From JAKFWF01 sp041745515 (GTDB taxonomy: Bacteria > Pseudomonadota > Alphaproteobacteria > Rhizobiales > Hyphomicrobiaceae), in NCBI GenBank assembly GCA_041745515.1, contig JBGTIU010000097.1, positions 1-12,840 on the forward strand: a stretch of DNA of 12,840 bases. The letters run 5' to 3'. Position 1 is the stretch's first letter. Each line of letters starts with the position of its first letter. Made by a program: the position numbers and the translations under genes. The notes beneath the pieces are model-generated. The model was not told the DNA's origin. It saw only the letters and a list, made by a program, of their open reading frames with translations, and made no database searches. Positions 1 through 6,602 of this stretch are shown one piece after another.

Positions 1-867
1 CACACCGCCATGCTGCTCGGAGCCGCCAGATACCTGAGCGAAACCCGCAACTTCGATGGCACCGCGGTACTCATTTTTCAACCCGCCGAAGAAGGCGAGG
101 GCGGTGCGCGCCTGATGGTCGAAGAAGGCCTGATGGAGCGCTGGCAGATCGACGAGGTCTACGGCATGCACAATTGGCCGGGCGTGCCCGTCGGCCAGTT
201 CGCCATCCGCAACGGACCGATGATGGCGGCGGGCGACAAGTTCACGATCAGGATCAACGGCCGCGGCAGCCACGCCGCCCAGCCGCATTTGAGCATCGAC
301 ACGGTGGCGATCGGCTGCCAGTTGCACCAGGCGTTGCAGATGATCGTGTCGCGCAACGTCGATCCGCTCGACTCGGTGGTGCTCTCGACGACAATGTTCC
401 ATGCCGGCACCGCTCACAACATCATTCCACCGACTGCCGAACTCGGCGGCACCGTACGGACGTTGCGCAAGGAAGCTCAGGAGATGGTGGTCCGCCGCAT
501 GCAAGATGTCGTCGAGAACATCGGCCGGCTGCACGATGCAAAGATCGAACTCGACTACGTCTACGGCGTCGCCTGCACGTCCAATCATGACAAGCAGACG
601 GCGGACGCCATCGCAGCCGCCAGCGACGTCGCCGGGCCAACCCGCGTCGACACCGCCGTGCTGCCAACGATGGCCGGCGAAGACTTCTCCAATATGCTGG
701 CCGCCCGCCCCGGTGCGATGATCTTCATCGGCAACGGCGACAGCGCCGGTCTGCACCACCCGGCCTACGACTTCAACGACGCTGCCATTCCTGCCGGCGT
801 GTCCTACTGGTCACGACTGATCGAGACGCGGTTGGCAGGTAAGGGCTGGCCGCCATGCAGCGCATGA
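1..867 (+). CDS. M20-family amidohydrolase / peptidase (hippurate hydrolase-like), 5'-truncated by window edge
   Basis: The frame is open from base 1 (HTA before the first Met at 10), so this is the C-terminal ~288 residues of a protein that is usually about 390. Visible M20D landmarks are FQPAEEGEGG (metal-binding and catalytic Glu pair), YGMHNWPG (metal His), and a dimerisation domain opening FTIRINGRGSHAAQPH with HAGTAHNIIPP further on. Near the C-terminus comes GLHHPAYDFND with the last metal His. Members are two-metal cytoplasmic hydrolases that cleave N-acyl amino acids or similar amides (HipO, IAA-amino-acid hydrolases, N-acetyl-diaminopimelate deacetylase-like). The exact substrate cannot be read from the sequence. 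The last 13 nt overlap the start of the FkbM-like methyltransferase, which suggests co-translation. The family call is secure; the subfamily is open. Confidence 0.93.
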   Translation, partial: HTAMLLGAARYLSETRNFDGTAVLIFQPAEEGEGGARLMVEEGLMERWQIDEVYGMHNWPGVPVGQFAIRNGPMMAAGDKFTIRINGRGSHAAQPHLSIDTVAIGCQLHQALQMIVSRNVDPLDSVVLSTTMFHAGTAHNIIPPTAELGGTVRTLRKEAQEMVVRRMQDVVENIGRLHDAKIELDYVYGVACTSNHDKQTADAIAAASDVAGPTRVDTAVLPTMAGEDFSNMLAARPGAMIFIGNGDSAGLHHPAYDFNDAAIPAGVSYWSRLIETRLAGKGWPPCSA

Positions 868-1565
868 CCTTCGGCGATCTCGATCTATCCGTGATCGATC
901 CGCACGAACGGGATACGCAGTACATTTACGACGAGATCTTCATCTCAGAGATTTACCGGCACCCGCAACTGCGGCTGCCGCCCTCGCCCGTCATGATCGA
1001 CGTCGGCGCCAACATCGGCCTGTTCAGCATCTGGGCGCATCGCCAATATCGGCCCAAATCCATTTATTGCTACGAGGCCAGCCCGCAGACGTTTGCCTAT
1101 CTCGAGGACAACGTGCGCCGCCTGGTCGATCCTGCGCTCACGACTATCCATACCGCCAACCGCGCGGTGGCAAGTGCAGGCGGGCAAACACTGACCTTGC
1201 ATCAGTCGCCGCTCGTCTCTGGCATCAGCACGCTGCTTCCGAAAGTCCAGGTCCCGTGGGTTCAGCAGCTCGCCGAGGCACGGCAGCTGGTGATGCACGA
1301 GGTTTCGACCACGACGGTGTCGGACGAGATATTGACTAACGGCATTCCCGTGGTCGACCTGCTCAAGATCGATGTCGAAGGCTATTTCATGGAGGTGCTG
1401 CGCGGCATTACCGACGCGGATTTCCCCAAGATTAGAAACATGGTGATCGAGATCGACTACGCCGCCGAGGCCGGTGCAAACCCCGACGATGTCGCCCGGA
1501 TGCTCGGCTCCAGCGGCTATCGAACCGAATGCAAGGATCTGACGTTTTATGCGTGGCGGGACTAA
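855..1565 (+). CDS. FkbM-family SAM-dependent methyltransferase
   Basis: This is a 236-residue protein with the FkbM-type Rossmann methyltransferase pattern. VMIDVGANIGLFSIWA (about 47-61) is the SAM-binding motif I. CYEASPQTF (about 72-80) holds the acidic residue that contacts the SAM ribose. VVDLLKIDVEGYFMEVLRGI (about 167-185) is the hallmark FkbM LKIDVEG motif. FkbM relatives O-methylate sugars, polyketides or other hydroxylated small molecules; the acceptor here is unknown. The start at 855 lies inside the end of the upstream amidohydrolase. A second in-frame ATG at 864 (MTFGDLD) is also possible and would shrink the overlap to 4 nt. The protein is short for the family but contains the complete fold, and nothing indicates truncation. 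Confidence 0.88.
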   Translation: MQRMTFGDLDLSVIDPHERDTQYIYDEIFISEIYRHPQLRLPPSPVMIDVGANIGLFSIWAHRQYRPKSIYCYEASPQTFAYLEDNVRRLVDPALTTIHTANRAVASAGGQTLTLHQSPLVSGISTLLPKVQVPWVQQLAEARQLVMHEVSTTTVSDEILTNGIPVVDLLKIDVEGYFMEVLRGITDADFPKIRNMVIEIDYAAEAGANPDDVARMLGSSGYRTECKDLTFYAWRD

Positions 1566-1623
1566 GCAGCCTGCCTCGCAGGTGGCCGGTTAGCACGATC
1601 GAGCGGGTAGCCTCCACCCGGAA
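1566..1623. terminator. Possible weak stem-loops between convergent genes
   Basis: The 58-nt gap between the methyltransferase stop and the glutathione S-transferase stop (opposite strands) holds two short hairpins. One is CCTGC-ctc-GCAGG at 1570-1582. The other is CGGGT/ACCCG at 1604-1608 and 1616-1620. Neither has a following T-run, so a Rho-independent terminator is only a possibility. The convergent arrangement is the main reason to look for one here. Confidence 0.25.
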
Positions 1624-2271
1624 CTATTTCGGGAACAATTTACGATAGGGTTCCGCCTCGTTGACCGCGCGGGCGACCGATGGCCGCTCATTCAGCCGAT
1701 CCAGGTAAGCAGCAGCATTCTTGTGCGTGTCGGCCAGCGGCGTCACCAGATTGGCGTAGAACAGCGCCGGCGCGGCAGCACAATCGGCCATGGTGAACAC
1801 GTTGCCCATGGCCCAGGTCTTGGTTGCCATGTCCTGATCGACCAGTCCGTAGGCAGTCCGCAGCACCACCTTGGCCTGCTCCACGCCGAACGGATCGTTG
1901 CTGCCCGCTGGACGCAGTCTATCAGTGACGATCTTTTGCATCGGCACATTCACATGCAGATCATAGAAGCGGTCGTGCATGCGCGTCTGCCGCGCCAGTT
2001 CGGCATCCGTGGGCACGAGCTGCGATCTCCCGGGATAGTGCTGCGTCAGATACTCGATAATGCTGGTCGACTCTGGGATCGTCTTGCCGTTGGCCTCGTC
2101 CCGCAGCACCGGGAATTTTCCGATCGGCCAGATCCGCTTGAACTCGCTGCGCGACGTTTCGTCCGCCAAGTCGACGATATGCGGCTCGAACGGCGTATCG
2201 TTCTCGTAAAGTGCGATGAGGACTTTCTGGCAAAAGGACGAAAGCGGATGGCAGTAAAGCTTCAAGGACAT
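1624..2271 (-). CDS. Glutathione S-transferase family protein
   Basis: This 215-residue protein has an N-terminal thioredoxin fold starting LKLYCHPLSSFCQK, with Ser11/Ser12 and Cys14 as candidate thiol-activating residues. GKFPVL (51-56) supplies the conserved cis-Pro54, and PESTSIIEYL (66-75) has the Glu-Ser pair that binds the glutathione gamma-glutamyl group. The remainder is a helical C-terminal domain. Such proteins conjugate or reduce electrophiles with glutathione in the cytoplasm; the substrate is unknown. I chose the ATG at 2271 because the family N-terminus begins at the first strand and a GGAG lies about 9 nt upstream. The frame stays open to 2325, but that would add 18 residues unlike a GST. 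It is divergent from the glycosyltransferase operon and convergent with the methyltransferase. Confidence 0.92.
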   Translation of the reverse strand: MSLKLYCHPLSSFCQKVLIALYENDTPFEPHIVDLADETSRSEFKRIWPIGKFPVLRDEANGKTIPESTSIIEYLTQHYPGRSQLVPTDAELARQTRMHDRFYDLHVNVPMQKIVTDRLRPAGSNDPFGVEQAKVVLRTAYGLVDQDMATKTWAMGNVFTMADCAAAPALFYANLVTPLADTHKNAAAYLDRLNERPSVARAVNEAEPYRKLFPK

Positions 2272-2394
2272 GTGATGCGCTCCGTTTGCGATAAGCATAG
2301 TCGGGGAGATCGCAGCCTGGATCAATCGATGTCATACACTCAGCGCGCATTAGTGTGGACGCCACCGGCCGTTTTCGCCTAAACGCTTGGCGAC

Positions 2395-3372
2395 ATGGCC
2401 CAAAAATTGATCTCAGTCGTCGTCCCGGTGCTCAACGAAGCGGCAACTCTCAATGCACTGCTGACCCGCGTGGAAGGCGTGCTGGCGCAGCTTCCGGAAC
2501 GCTGGGAGATCGTTTTCGTCGATGACGGCTCGTCCGATGACACATTGGCGCTGATCCGGCAACGTCATGCGATGGATGCTCGCGTCACGGGGATTTCGTT
2601 GAGCCGCAATTTCGGCAAGGAGGTTGCGATCGCGGCCGGGCTCAGCTTCGTGCGCGGTGATGCCGCCATCATCATGGATGCCGACCTGCAGCATCCGCCG
2701 GAAGTCGCGTTGCAGTTCGTCGAGAAATGGCGCGCGGGCTTCGACATCGTCTACGGCGACCGTATCGACCGGAGCACCGACGGCGCGTTTCGCAGGTTCT
2801 ACGCGCGCGGCTTCTACCGCTTGTTCAACTTTCTGTCGCGCAGCGATATCCCGAGCGGAGCCGGCGACTTCCGCCTGCTCGACCGCAAGGCGATCGATGC
2901 AATGAACCGCATCAAGGAGAGCTCGCGGTTCAACAAGGGGCTGTATTCCTGGATCGGCTTCAAGTCCGTGGGTGTGCCCTACCAGGTGGCAGAACGTGCA
3001 GGCGGCGCGACAAAATGGAGTTTCCGCGAGTTGCTTCGCTTCGCACTCAACGGAGTGACTTCGTTCTCGACGCTGCCTTTGCGCGTCTGGTCACTGCTCG
3101 GCCTCGCAATCTCGCTTGGCGCCATCGTCTATGCGACGATCATTCTCATACGTACCCTGATTTTCGGAACCGATGTGCCGGGCTTCCCGTCATTGATCGT
3201 GTCGGTCATGCTGCTGGCCGGCGTCCAGTTGATCTCGCTCGGTGTGCTCGGCGAATACCTCGGCCGAGTTTACGAGGAGGTCAAAGCCCGCCCCCTGTTT
3301 CTAGTCGCAGAAACGGTTGGCATCACCAGACCCGGCCCAGCCGCTGCCGCCGAAAATGGGTCGAAGCCGTGA
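2395..3372 (+). CDS. GT2 glycosyltransferase, GtrB/ArnC/DPM1-like, membrane-anchored
   Basis: This 325-residue protein has a GT-A domain. SVVVPVLNEA (7-16) and VFVDDGSSDDT (40-50) bind the nucleotide sugar, and IIMDADLQHPPE (92-103) contains the DxD-type metal site. The downstream RNFGKE and AGDFRLLDRKA motifs are typical of polyprenyl-phosphate glycosyltransferases. GGATKWSFRELLRFA then leads into two C-terminal membrane helices, about 232-254 and 266-287. The family transfers a sugar from a nucleotide donor to undecaprenyl or dolichyl phosphate on the inner face of the membrane. The donor sugar is not readable. The stop overlaps the GTG of the deacetylase gene (GTGA), so the two are probably translationally coupled. 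No strong ribosome-binding site is seen before the ATG. Confidence 0.93.
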   Translation: MAQKLISVVVPVLNEAATLNALLTRVEGVLAQLPERWEIVFVDDGSSDDTLALIRQRHAMDARVTGISLSRNFGKEVAIAAGLSFVRGDAAIIMDADLQHPPEVALQFVEKWRAGFDIVYGDRIDRSTDGAFRRFYARGFYRLFNFLSRSDIPSGAGDFRLLDRKAIDAMNRIKESSRFNKGLYSWIGFKSVGVPYQVAERAGGATKWSFRELLRFALNGVTSFSTLPLRVWSLLGLAISLGAIVYATIILIRTLIFGTDVPGFPSLIVSVMLLAGVQLISLGVLGEYLGRVYEEVKARPLFLVAETVGITRPGPAAAAENGSKP

Positions 3373-4244
3373 GTGCGGCACCTCGCGTCATTCTATGTGC
3401 CGATGATTTTTCGCTGACCGAAGGTGTCAGTCGTGGCATCACTGAACTCGCATTGGTGAAGCGATTGTCGGCCACCAGCGCGCTGGTCACGACACGGCAC
3501 TGGCCGGCGGCCGCTGTGCAATTGCGTGCCTTGCGGGAGGAAATCGCAGTCGGATTGCATGTCAATCTGACGCTCGGACGGCCGCTCGGGCCTATGCCCG
3601 GACTATGCCCGTCGGGACAATTGCCGTCGATTGGCGCGATGCTGCGGCTGGTCATGTCACGCCGCCTCTTGACCGCCGAACTCACGGCCGAGATCGGGCG
3701 GCAACTGACTGCCTTCGAGCAGGCCACGGGATCGTCCCCCGACTTCATCGATGGACATCAGCATGTGCATGCACTGCCGATCGTGCGGGCGGCGTTTCTC
3801 ACAGCGATCCGCGAAAAGAACTACCTGCATCGGCCGCTGATCCGGGACCCTGCGGACGGCGCCGGCATCATCATTGCGCGTGGTGCGGCGGTCGGCAAAT
3901 CGCTGACCATAGCTGCGTTGTCGCAAGGCTTCGGCGCTTTCATCCGCAAGGCTGGCTTTCCCACCAACGATGGCTTTTCTGGTGTCTCGACGTTCGACCG
4001 GCGCAAGCTCTATGGACTAGAGATGGAACGCTTCTTGCGAGCACCGGGCCGCCTGCAGCTCGTCATGTGCCATCCCGGTCATGTCGACGCGGAGCTGTCG
4101 ACGCTCGATCCGGTGAGCGACCGGCGCGCACAGGAATTCGAAGCCTTGATGGCCTATCCCGATCTACCTGCGCGGCTCTGGAACCCTAGGCGCTTGCCGT
4201 CCGGCGCGATCGATTGGGACAGCAGTGCGGTGGCGCATGGCTGA
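3369..4244 (+). CDS. ChbG/HpnK (YdjC-like) carbohydrate deacetylase
   Basis: This 291-residue protein starts at GTG 3369, overlapping the previous stop. The frame is open far upstream, but that part is shadow of the glycosyltransferase. Metal and active-site elements of the YdjC superfamily are visible: LCADDFS (9-15, Asp12/Asp13), GLHVNLTLGRPL (63-73, His64), DGHQHVHALP (128-137, His130 or its neighbours) and CHPGH (234-238). Known members remove N-acetyl groups: ChbG from chitobiose, HpnK from N-acetylglucosaminyl hopanoid, and Francisella NaxD from undecaprenyl-phosphate GalNAc. Here the partner genes are a polyprenyl-phosphate glycosyltransferase and a GtrA-like flippase. The NaxD-type role on a lipid-linked sugar is therefore my favoured inference over soluble chitobiose. 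DDFS replaces the common DDFG; both aspartates remain. Confidence 0.9.
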   Translation: MSAAPRVILCADDFSLTEGVSRGITELALVKRLSATSALVTTRHWPAAAVQLRALREEIAVGLHVNLTLGRPLGPMPGLCPSGQLPSIGAMLRLVMSRRLLTAELTAEIGRQLTAFEQATGSSPDFIDGHQHVHALPIVRAAFLTAIREKNYLHRPLIRDPADGAGIIIARGAAVGKSLTIAALSQGFGAFIRKAGFPTNDGFSGVSTFDRRKLYGLEMERFLRAPGRLQLVMCHPGHVDAELSTLDPVSDRRAQEFEALMAYPDLPARLWNPRRLPSGAIDWDSSAVAHG

Positions 4245-4644
4245 CACCATTACGCCGCTGCGGCATTACGGCGGCTTCCTGGCGGGCGGGCTGTCGGCGC
4301 TCGGCACCGATATGCTCTTCCTGCACCTGTTGACAACGTACGGCGGCCTGAGCCCGCTGCTCGCTCGGCCGATAGGCATCTTGTTCGCCGTGATCGTGTC
4401 GTGGGCGATCAATCGCCGGGTCGCATTCGCGCTGACGGCACCTCCGAGTTTCTCCGAGTTTGCCAAGTTCGCGGCGGCGTCCGCGCTCGCAGTCGCGGTG
4501 AATTACCTCGTGTTCGCCGCACTGCTGTTGATCTATCCCGCTTTCCATCCCCTGGCGGCCATCGTGGTCGCTAGTCTGGTGTCCATGTTCGTGTCCTATA
4601 CCGGCTTTCGCTTCGGCGCCTTCCGCAAACCGTCCAAACCCTGA
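4237..4644 (+). CDS. GtrA-like family membrane protein (putative lipid-linked sugar flippase)
   Basis: This is a 135-residue, strongly hydrophobic protein with four predicted membrane helices, approximately residues 10-30, 38-58, 75-98 and 103-125, and a short basic tail (FRFGAFRKPSKP). That size and layout, with SWAINRRVAF after helix two and VSYTGFRFGAF near the end, are the GtrA pattern. GtrA proteins are thought to move polyprenyl-phosphate-linked monosaccharides to the periplasmic side. The ATG at 4237 sits in ATGGCTGA and overlaps the deacetylase stop by 8 nt. A GTG at 4225 is possible but less likely. Being wedged in the same operon as a GtrB-like transferase supports the flippase role. 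Confidence 0.88.
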   Translation: MADTITPLRHYGGFLAGGLSALGTDMLFLHLLTTYGGLSPLLARPIGILFAVIVSWAINRRVAFALTAPPSFSEFAKFAAASALAVAVNYLVFAALLLIYPAFHPLAAIVVASLVSMFVSYTGFRFGAFRKPSKP

Positions 4645-4656
4645 GAGGGTTGCCCC

Positions 4657-5433
4657 GTGCCCATGCCCGCCGATCCCGCCTCCGTCTCGTCCGGCATTGC
4701 CGCAGTCGATCGTTATCTCGAGCACGGGTTCTCCAGTGTGCCCGGCATGTCGTCGCGCTTTGCCGCGGCTGTTTCAGCCGGATTGATGCGGATCCAGAGC
4801 AACCTCGGCGTCACCGGCCCGATCGCCGAGATCGGCACTTTCGAGGGGCGCTTCTTCATTGCGCTCGCCAAGGCTTTGCAGCCGGATGAAATGGCTCTCG
4901 GTATGGATATTTTCGAGTGGCCGAACCCTGAAGTAATTGACCGCTTTGAGGCCAATTGCCTGAAGCATGGTGTAGAGCCACCGATCGCCCGGACATGGAA
5001 ATGCGACAGCCGCCTCGTAGCACCGGCCGCGTTGCTGGCCAAGACCGGCGGTCGCCGGCTCCGCCTGTTCCATGTCGACGGCGAGCACAGCCGCGCGTCG
5101 CTCGAGAAAGACCTGGCGCTCGCCACCGCCGTGCTGGCGGACGATGGTGTCATCATTCTCGACGATATGCTGCACCCTGGCTACCCAACTTTGATGGTCA
5201 CGGTGCAAGAATATTTGGAACGCCACCCGCAAATGGTCGTGCTTTGCATCATCGATCGAGAAACCATCGTCGGGGCCACCAAGTTCGTGCTTTGCCGCGT
5301 CGAATGGTTCAAGCGCTACGAGGCGGCGCTGCTTAAGGACTATGAGGGCAACGTCTGGCCGTTGGGCGCCGATTTCGAGCCGCACTGGTGCCTCGTGCTG
5401 TCGCTCGACACGCGGCTAGCGGCGATCACCTGA
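4657..5433 (+). CDS. Class I SAM-dependent methyltransferase (Methyltransf_24-like)
   Basis: This is a protein of 258 residues from GTG 4657, or 256 from ATG 4663. PIAEIGTFEGRFFIALAKAL (55-74) is SAM-binding motif I and GMDIFEWPNPEV follows it. LFHVDGEHSRASLEKDL (138-153) and GVIILDDMLHPGYP (164-177) carry the acidic residues typical of macrocin-O-methyltransferase/TylF-like and Methyltransf_24 enzymes. These methylate hydroxyls of sugars and polyketides; the acceptor here is unknown. A purine-rich GAGAGGG at 4643-4649 is spaced better for the GTG than for the ATG. It lies 12 nt after gtrA in the same orientation and is probably the last gene of the glycan operon. Confidence 0.82.
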   Translation: MPMPADPASVSSGIAAVDRYLEHGFSSVPGMSSRFAAAVSAGLMRIQSNLGVTGPIAEIGTFEGRFFIALAKALQPDEMALGMDIFEWPNPEVIDRFEANCLKHGVEPPIARTWKCDSRLVAPAALLAKTGGRRLRLFHVDGEHSRASLEKDLALATAVLADDGVIILDDMLHPGYPTLMVTVQEYLERHPQMVVLCIIDRETIVGATKFVLCRVEWFKRYEAALLKDYEGNVWPLGADFEPHWCLVLSLDTRLAAIT

Positions 5434-5437
5434 CCAG

Positions 5438-6442
5438 TCACTCCATGATGTGGCCGCCATCGTAGGTACAGGCGATGCGTCCCAAGGCGGCGCGGAAGCG
5501 GTCGGTGGCCATCAGGCCTGGGAGATTGCTCGGCAACTTCGCATCAATTTCCCTATCTCCCGGGTATTCACAACTGCCGATGACGAGCTTCATCAGCGCC
5601 TCGCCCTCAGTCGACTGTTTGGTCTCGCCCGCCCCACGTTCGATGAAGCCGCGCAGCAGCGTCGGATCGATCGCCGGCAGGCAAGCAAGGAAACCGGCGA
5701 CCAGCGTGCGAGCGAGCGCATGGTCGGGGTGCGCTGGCGCCGTCGCCGCCTGGCCGCAGTCCCATAGATGGGCAACGTGATCCCAGGCGGTCGGCTTGGC
5801 GGGAAAGTTGGATGCCAGTGCCGCGGCCTCGTCCGCCACATAGAACCGGTTGAGGTTGTCGAAGAAGACGAACCGGTATCCGGCAGCAAGAATGACCGGT
5901 TCCCAGCCCGCCGACGCGTCGTCCATGGAGCCGGGCTGCACCGCCTCGACCACGATCACGCGAGGGCGATGTCGGGTGAAATCGAGGCCGGCGAGCACAT
6001 CGGCCTCCGCGCCTTCGACATCGATCTTCAGGAAATCGATGCTGTCGATCGAGGCCTCACTGATGAGCGTGCTCAAACGTCGGACGGGGCGCTTTTCGGT
6101 CCGGTAGCCGACGCCGAAGGCTTGCGCGCCCGCGGCGTTGGCCTCGATCGTGGTCGAGAACCCATGCAGCTTGTCGACGATGTGGAAATCGATCTCGCCG
6201 TCGCTTGCGCCCGCGAGCATCGAAACCGTGTGATCGCGCGGCCGCACATGGGCGTAGATGTCGGCGAGCGCCGTCTGCGGCTCGACCACGAGCCCGCGCC
6301 ACCCCATCAGGTAGAAGTAGAGCGACACGTTGTCGGCCACGGGATGTCCGCCGCCGACATCGACGTAGGTGCCGGTGCGCTGGCCCGCAAAAACCTGGGC
6401 TAGATGAAAATCTTCAAGGTTCTGGGCGTAGGAGAGTTGCAT
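5438..6442 (-). CDS. FkbM-family methyltransferase with C-terminal extension
   Basis: This 334-residue protein opens SYAQNLEDFHLAQVF, a common start in surface-sugar FkbM enzymes (compare SxSQxxEDxxL). TYVDVGGGHPVADNVSLYFY (25-44) is the SAM motif, LVVEPQ (51-56) is the acidic motif, and IDFLKIDVEGAEADVLAGLDF (135-155) is the FkbM signature. The methyltransferase fold ends near residue 205. The last ~125 residues (including HVAHLWDCGQ and a segment around VIGSCEYPGDREIDAKLP) match no domain I recognise and may bind substrate. The gene ends 4 nt from the class I methyltransferase stop on the other strand and is divergent from the HAD hydrolase. No strong ribosome-binding site is seen. A role in methylating a cell-surface or lipid-linked glycan is inferred from the neighbourhood. 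Confidence 0.88.
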   Translation of the reverse strand: MQLSYAQNLEDFHLAQVFAGQRTGTYVDVGGGHPVADNVSLYFYLMGWRGLVVEPQTALADIYAHVRPRDHTVSMLAGASDGEIDFHIVDKLHGFSTTIEANAAGAQAFGVGYRTEKRPVRRLSTLISEASIDSIDFLKIDVEGAEADVLAGLDFTRHRPRVIVVEAVQPGSMDDASAGWEPVILAAGYRFVFFDNLNRFYVADEAAALASNFPAKPTAWDHVAHLWDCGQAATAPAHPDHALARTLVAGFLACLPAIDPTLLRGFIERGAGETKQSTEGEALMKLVIGSCEYPGDREIDAKLPSNLPGLMATDRFRAALGRIACTYDGGHIME

Positions 6443-6466
6443 GGGCGGCTCGTGGGGAAAGGGTCC

Positions 6467-6546
6467 GGGCTATCGCATATGGCTCTATTTCCCTCTCCCC
6501 GTGAAAACGGGGAGAGGACAAGTGTGATGCTCATATGCGATCGCCC
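6467..6546. repeat. 80-bp MITE-like palindromic element with terminal inverted repeats
   Basis: The ends (6467-6481 GGGCTATCGCATATG and 6532-6546) are inverted repeats matching at 14 of 15 positions. Near the centre is an 11-bp perfect stem, 6492-6502 with 6507-6517 (CCTCTCCCCGT / ACGGGGAGAGG), closed by a GAAA tetraloop at 6503-6506. No open reading frame fits inside. No clear target-site duplication is seen at the borders. Palindromes with CTCTCCCC/GGGGAGAG arms are widespread in rhizobial-type genomes. It occupies half of the gap between two divergent genes, starting 25 nt before one and ending 56 nt before the other. Confidence 0.7.
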
Positions 6547-6602
6547 TGGCCAATTGCCAAACGGCTAGCCTGACGGCGCGAATACGTCTAGGCCGGGGTC
6601 GC

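Noticed and set aside
2272..2394. Divergent promoters between the glutathione S-transferase and the glycosyltransferase
   Set aside because: Some promoter must lie here, but I could not find a convincing -35/-10 pair or operator symmetry on either strand.
2727..3368. Upstream extension of the deacetylase frame
   Set aside because: It overlaps the glycosyltransferase in another frame and has shadow-like composition. The GTG at 3369 starts exactly at the family N-terminus.
5768..6403. A 211-residue plus-strand frame antisense to the FkbM-like gene
   Set aside because: It has no recognisable motifs. The minus-strand protein has the full FkbM signature.
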